From Deltaproteobacteria bacterium (GTDB taxonomy: Bacteria; Desulfobacterota; DSM-4660; Desulfatiglandales; HGW-15), in the NCBI GenBank assembly GCA_019308985.1, contig JAFDHB010000016.1:1-37549 (forward strand): 37,549 bases of DNA, given 5' to 3'. A program made the position numbers and the translations under genes. The notes beneath the pieces are model-generated. The model was not told the origin of the DNA. It was given only the letters and a program-made list of their open reading frames with translations, and did no database searches. The first letter of the stretch is position 1. Every line of letters begins with the position of its first letter. Positions 33,847 to 37,549 of the stretch are shown one piece after another.

Positions 33847-35202
33847 GTGCGATACGATGTAGTCATTGTCGGTGCGGGACCAGCAGGGATTTTTGCCGCA
33901 TTGACACTGGCGGAAAGCGGCGTTGACCGAGTACTGTTGTTGGAACAGGGCAAAGACTTGGACAGGAGGGACCAGGGAAGTCCTGAAGACAGGCTTTGCG
34001 GATGGGGAGGCGCCGGAGCATACAGTGACGGTAAACTCAACCTGTCTACCGAGATCGGCGGCGTGTTGCGGGAGTTCCTGCCCGAAAAGACCCTTTACAA
34101 ACTTCTGGAGTCAACGGACAGGATCTACGCGGAACACGGAGCCCCGGACCGGATATTCGGTATGTCCTCTCCGAAACTCGAAAACCTCGCAGTCCGGGCC
34201 AAGGTAGCCGGGCTGGAGTTGATTCCATCCCGTATACGTCACATCGGCACTGAAAACTGCAAGAATATTCTCCGCCGTTTACGCGACTCGCTAAAAGGCC
34301 GCATAGGAACACGCACAGAGACAAAGGTAGAAAGGTTACTCGTGCAGGAGAATACCGTCACTGGAGTCCTCCTGGCGGGTGGAGGCGAGATCAGGTCTAA
34401 CTATGTAATAGCGGCCCCCGGCCGATCGGGGGCTGCCTGGATGAAAGACCAGGCTGAAGCCCTAGGCCTTGGGACAAGACCCACTTCAGTGGATATTGGC
34501 GTCCGCGTGGAACTACCCGCACCGATCTTCAAAGAAATCACGGACACCGCCTATGAATCGAAATTCATACACTATTCCAAGACCTTTGATGAAAAGGTCC
34601 GTACCTTTTGCATGAACCCTTACGGAGAAGTAGTGACCGAGGAAAGCGGCGGGATCATTACGGTAAACGGCCATAGCTACGCGAGCAAAAAAAGCGATAA
34701 TACAAACTTTGCCATCCTTGTAAGCAGCGCGTTTACGGAACCCTTTGACGATCCGATTGCCTACGGGCGATATATAGCCCGCCTTGCAAATCTCCTCGGC
34801 GATGGGGTCATAGTTCAAAGATTGGGCGATCTGCTGGCAGGGCGTCGCAGCACCCAAAAGCGTTTGGAACGATGCCTGACTAAACCCACCCTCCCGGAAG
34901 CCACCCCCGGGGACTTGAGTTTTGTCTTCCCTTACAGGCATATGCTCAGCATTATAGAGATGCTCCAGGCCTTAGATAAAATCGCCCAAGGCGTATATTC
35001 AATGCATACGCTGCTTTATGGCGTAGAGGTGAAATTTTATTCCTATCGTATCGACGTTTCTCCTGAAATGGAGACCGCAGTCAAGAATCTCTTCACCATA
35101 GGTGATGGCGCGGGTATCACCCGGGGGTTACTCCAGGCATCCGCCACCGGTATTATTGCGGCAAAGGCTATTGTGAAGAGGATGAAAGGTTATGGACTCT
35201 AG
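33847..35202 (+). CDS. FAD-dependent oxidoreductase of the COG2509 type
   Basis: A 451-residue flavoprotein of the uncharacterised FAD-dependent dehydrogenase group. The N-terminal dinucleotide fold is VVIVGAGPAGIFAAL followed by an acidic VLLLEQG. Next come CGWGGAGAYSDGKLNLS, an internal YVIAAPGRSGAAW and a C-terminal FAD signature TIGDGAGITRGLLQASATG. The physiological substrate is unknown. The GTG at 33847 is chosen because AGGGAGG sits just upstream and gives a start right before the FAD fold. A GTG at 33820 would add nine residues. Convergent with the TraR/DksA gene. Confidence 0.88.
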   Translation: MRYDVVIVGAGPAGIFAALTLAESGVDRVLLLEQGKDLDRRDQGSPEDRLCGWGGAGAYSDGKLNLSTEIGGVLREFLPEKTLYKLLESTDRIYAEHGAPDRIFGMSSPKLENLAVRAKVAGLELIPSRIRHIGTENCKNILRRLRDSLKGRIGTRTETKVERLLVQENTVTGVLLAGGGEIRSNYVIAAPGRSGAAWMKDQAEALGLGTRPTSVDIGVRVELPAPIFKEITDTAYESKFIHYSKTFDEKVRTFCMNPYGEVVTEESGGIITVNGHSYASKKSDNTNFAILVSSAFTEPFDDPIAYGRYIARLANLLGDGVIVQRLGDLLAGRRSTQKRLERCLTKPTLPEATPGDLSFVFPYRHMLSIIEMLQALDKIAQGVYSMHTLLYGVEVKFYSYRIDVSPEMETAVKNLFTIGDGAGITRGLLQASATGIIAAKAIVKRMKGYGL

Positions 35203-35249
35203 GAGTCGGCGACCTAGTTTCCGCCTCAGAATCAGGGTTGCTTTACGTA

Positions 35250-35846
35250 TCAATTGTTCTTGTCTATATCGTCTTCTACACCCTCGTCCTCCAAGTCCAA
35301 AAGGGAAAGATCGTCCATATCGGATTCGATCTTGATGGAGAGCTTATCATCGGTGTCCTCGGGTTCTTCCCAATCCAGGTCCCTCTTTTTTGCTCCGCCC
35401 AAGAAGGCACTCTCTGGCGCCCTCTGTCTGGAATCCAATTTTTCTATTTCTCGCTGGCAAGGGACACAGGTGGTGGCCTCTGGGACTATCATCAGTCTGG
35501 CGACCGGGATCGGTTTTCCACACTCCTCGCAGAGACCGAATTCCTCATCCTGTTGGAGCCTCCTGATGAGCATATTAATTTTCTCCAATTCACGGGTCTT
35601 TCTTTCCAGAAGGCTGTAATAGGTCTGAGTAGAGATCTCATGGCCTGCAATGTCCAGTTCCTCGATGAATTCGTCCTCTGATTTCAGGCTCCTGTATTCT
35701 TCCCGGCTGTCTCTCAAGATATCAAGGATCCTTTCCACCTCTTCCCTTTTCGCCATGAGGCTGGAGAGAATCTTGGCGCGAATATCCTCTTCCCGCCCCT
35801 TATCAATCTTCTTACCAGCCTTACCCGGGGGTTTATTCCCTTTCAT
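35250..35846 (-). CDS. TraR/DksA-type C4 zinc-finger protein with acidic tail
   Basis: A 198-residue protein with an N-terminal basic segment, a predicted coiled coil (about residues 22-105) and a zinc finger CEECGKPIPVARL to CVPCQ (about 110-135). DksA relatives bind RNA polymerase through the secondary channel and modulate transcription with ppGpp. Here the coiled-coil tip region reads EELDIAGHE, roughly where DksA has its acidic tip. Unusually, about 60 residues follow the finger and are strongly acidic (DWEEPEDTDDK, SDMDDLSLLDLEDEG), which is longer than DksA. The ATG at 35846 has AGGGAG upstream. Role as transcription factor is inferred. Confidence 0.85.
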   Translation of the reverse strand: MKGNKPPGKAGKKIDKGREEDIRAKILSSLMAKREEVERILDILRDSREEYRSLKSEDEFIEELDIAGHEISTQTYYSLLERKTRELEKINMLIRRLQQDEEFGLCEECGKPIPVARLMIVPEATTCVPCQREIEKLDSRQRAPESAFLGGAKKRDLDWEEPEDTDDKLSIKIESDMDDLSLLDLEDEGVEDDIDKNN

Positions 35847-36026
35847 GGTTTCTCCCTAGCTGATCATCGTTCTTCCCCTTGCCCCGTCAAAAAGGCATGC
35901 ACTGCTTGACCGTGCTTCACCAATCTTCCCTTGAAGGGTTCATGAATAGTAAACAGTTTTTTGACTTTGTCAATAAAATAATTCCATCGAGAATGTCTAG
36001 GGTAGGGTCATCTGGCTTTATGGATT

Positions 36027-36043
36027 CCGGGGGGGCCCCCCGG
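36027..36043. other. GC hairpin in the TraR-HNH gap
   Basis: A near-perfect palindrome CCGGGGGGG/CCCCCCGG lies 54 bp beyond the HNH gene end and may help end its transcript; no T-run is present. The gap 35847-36096 also contains TTGACA-like bases (35968-35973, minus strand), which could belong to a promoter for the TraR/DksA-type gene, and no other gene. Confidence 0.4.
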
Positions 36044-36096
36044 GGCTTGGCCTCAGAGGTGAGCGGGGGGATTCCGGGGGCAACCCTGGAACAAGC

Positions 36097-36624
36097 CTAC
36101 TGCTCCAGGAGCTCTATGTTCCAGTAGAGATAGTCCCTCCAGCTTTCCGGGATCTCCTTGAAACCTATGGTAATCCTGATGGCGGGCAGCCATGTGGGTC
36201 GTTTTGGTTTACGGATCAGCTTCATTCCTGCCTCACCAGGCGTACGCCCCCCCTTCTTCCTGTTGCACTCAACGCAGCAAGTCACTATGTTCTCCCATGC
36301 GGTCTTACCTCCCCTTGCCTTGGGAAGGACATGGTCATAGGTGAGTTCTTCTGCAGGATTCCTCGCACCACAATACTGGCATTGATAGCGATCCCGGGCA
36401 TAAATATTTTGCCTCGAGAACTTGACCGTCCCCTTTGGCCTTTTGACCATCCTTAGGAGCCTCACAACCGCGGGCAACTTGATCGTGAAACTGACCGAAT
36501 GTATCTCCCTGTTGTACTCTTCGATCACCTCCACCTTGCCCAGGCACAGCATTGTGACGGCCTTTTTCCAGTCGATGGTGCGCAGAGGCTCGTAAGTGAT
36601 ATTTAGAAGTAAAACGTGTTCCAT
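36097..36624 (-). CDS. HNH endonuclease
   Basis: A 175-residue HNH nuclease of the stand-alone bacterial type. An N-terminal domain (VLLLNITYEPLRTIDWKKAV, residues 3-70) precedes the nuclease core. The core has CQYCGARNP, LTYDHVLPKARGGKTAWENIV and CCVECNRKKGGRTP, the zinc CxxC pairs with catalytic His and Asn. The biological role (defence, repair, homing) is not known. No modification methyltransferase is adjacent. The frame is open back to 36675. The ATG at 36624 is chosen because MEHVLLLNITYEPL matches the usual start of such proteins, although no strong ribosome site is seen. Confidence 0.88.
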   Translation of the reverse strand: MEHVLLLNITYEPLRTIDWKKAVTMLCLGKVEVIEEYNREIHSVSFTIKLPAVVRLLRMVKRPKGTVKFSRQNIYARDRYQCQYCGARNPAEELTYDHVLPKARGGKTAWENIVTCCVECNRKKGGRTPGEAGMKLIRKPKRPTWLPAIRITIGFKEIPESWRDYLYWNIELLEQ

Positions 36625-36833
36625 GGCCACAAAAACTCGCGTCATTGAATCATTCTGGGAGTGACGTCTCTTCAAGCTTTTACTTAAATAGCATTATTTA
36701 AACCAAAACGATCAAGATTACAAGCAAAAAATGTCAAACAACCACGGATTCCCCTGAGGCCTCCCTTCTCTTGCTTGAGCGTTTTGGAGTTTTTCAAGAA
36801 CCTCTTGCAAGATATTGTGGTTCAAATACCTTC

Positions 36834-36861
36834 TTGACATCCCTGCCGGAGACAATATAGT
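36834..36861 (+). promoter_or_regulatory. Putative promoter of the aldehyde:ferredoxin oxidoreductase gene
   Basis: TTGACA (36834-36839), a 16-bp spacer and TATAGT (36856-36861), giving a leader of about 70 nt before the ATG at 36940. It lies in the 315-bp gap between the divergent HNH and AOR genes. Confidence 0.52.
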
Positions 36862-36939
36862 TGACTTCTACCGTAGCTGCATGGAAGCGGCCTTGTGGCC
36901 TCCGACCAGCCGGCAGGATAAACTATGGGAGGCGTTACC

Positions 36940-37549
36940 ATGAATGGATATCGGAATCGGATTCTGCGTGTCGACCTGAGCACTCGCACCTTTCGGGAAG
37001 AATCCCTTGATGATAAGCTCATCCACGACTTTGTCGGGGGAGGAGGCTTCGGGATAAAGTTGCTGTATGATGAGCTGAGCCCTGGTATCGATCCCCTGGG
37101 GGAAGACAGCGCCCTGATCTTTATTGCCGGTCCCTTGGCCGGCACCAGCGCCCAGTCCTTCGGGCGTTGGAAGATCTTTTTCAAATCCCCCCTAACCGGA
37201 GGATTCTTCAAGTCGAGCGGTGGAGGCTTCTTCGCCCCGGAGCTCAAGTTTGCCGGGTTTGACGCAATCATCGTCCGGGGTAAGGCCGACAAGCCGGTCT
37301 ACCTATGGGTGCACGATGGCTCCTGTGAACTGCGCGACGCTACTTATCTGTGGGGCCTGGGCTGTGACGACACCCACACCCTCATAAGAGAAGAACTGCA
37401 TGACCCCAGGGTGCGTATCGCGTGTATCGGTCCCGGCGGGGAGCGAGGAGTCAAATTCGCCGGGGTCTTTTCAGACCGCCGGACAGCCGGCAGGGGTGGC
37501 GGCGGAGCGGTCATGGGGGCAAAAAACCTAAAGGCCGTTGCGGTTCGTG
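36940..37549 (+). CDS. aor: Aldehyde:ferredoxin oxidoreductase, N-terminal part (cut by right edge)
   Basis: The frame is open from the ATG to the last base (about 203 codons; a full protein is about 600). It begins NRILRVDLSTRTF and has FVGGGGFGIKLLYDEL, GPLAGTSAQSFGRWKI, SPLTGGFFKSSGGGFF and GRGGGGAVMGAKNLKAVAVR. These are the tungstopterin and cofactor-phosphate contacts of the AOR N-terminal domain. The enzyme oxidises aldehydes to acids with ferredoxin, or reduces acids. The [4Fe-4S] cysteines lie beyond the window. GGGAGG sits about 9 nt before the chosen ATG; an in-frame ATG at 36925 is possible. Confidence 0.93.
   Translation, partial: MNGYRNRILRVDLSTRTFREESLDDKLIHDFVGGGGFGIKLLYDELSPGIDPLGEDSALIFIAGPLAGTSAQSFGRWKIFFKSPLTGGFFKSSGGGFFAPELKFAGFDAIIVRGKADKPVYLWVHDGSCELRDATYLWGLGCDDTHTLIREELHDPRVRIACIGPGGERGVKFAGVFSDRRTAGRGGGGAVMGAKNLKAVAVR

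Overview
The window looks like part of the chromosome of a strictly anaerobic bacterium of the Desulfobacterota (deltaproteobacterial) type, probably a sulfate reducer or syntroph. This is an inference from gene content: a selenocysteine formate dehydrogenase, two 2-oxoacid:ferredoxin oxidoreductase clusters, a fused ADP-forming acyl-CoA synthetase, a tungsten-type aldehyde:ferredoxin oxidoreductase, a c3-like tetraheme cytochrome, a TAXI-TRAP transporter and an archaeal-type fructose-1,6-bisphosphate aldolase/phosphatase. No 16S rRNA or sulfate-reduction gene is present to confirm it.

Layout. 1-1700 has no convincing complete gene. It holds an inverted/tandem repeat and the catalytic 3' end (domains V and VI) of a group II intron with no reverse transcriptase in the window. 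A tRNA-Ser(TGA) with its own terminator follows on the minus strand. 1878-5508 (minus) is a housekeeping operon def-fmt-rsmB-rpe. 5703-9191 (plus) carries an HD-domain phosphohydrolase, a TonB-like protein, a zinc-finger-less DnaJ and a PP-loop tRNA-thiolation-type protein. 9212-15346 (minus) is a formate dehydrogenase operon: a selenoprotein catalytic subunit with NuoG-like iron-sulfur domains, then NuoE-like, small [2Fe-2S] and NuoF-like subunits, ending in an unknown coiled-coil membrane protein. 15845-18477 (plus) is a VorB-type 2-oxoacid:ferredoxin oxidoreductase. 18820-20301 (minus) is a PurF paralogue that has lost its glutaminase residues.

20713-25179 (plus) is a TAXI-TRAP uptake operon with an Lcl-domain and a UspA-like protein. 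25681-31627 (plus) runs enoyl-CoA hydratase, ADP-forming acyl-CoA synthetase and a second (Kor-type) 2-oxoacid:ferredoxin oxidoreductase. Then follow fbp (minus), a tetraheme cytochrome, an FAD-dependent oxidoreductase, a TraR/DksA-type regulator (minus), an HNH endonuclease (minus) and the start of an aldehyde:ferredoxin oxidoreductase cut by the right edge.

How they fit together (inference). 2-oxoacids are oxidised to acyl-CoA with reduced ferredoxin. The acyl-CoA can yield ATP through the ADP-forming synthetase. The formate dehydrogenase complex could exchange electrons among formate, NAD(P)H and ferredoxin. The aldolase/phosphatase serves gluconeogenesis.

A striking non-coding theme runs through the window. 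Many intergenic gaps hold degenerate short tandem repeats of period 7, 8 or 9, often as inverted pairs around a spacer of about 75-150 bp. Their unit sequences differ from gap to gap.
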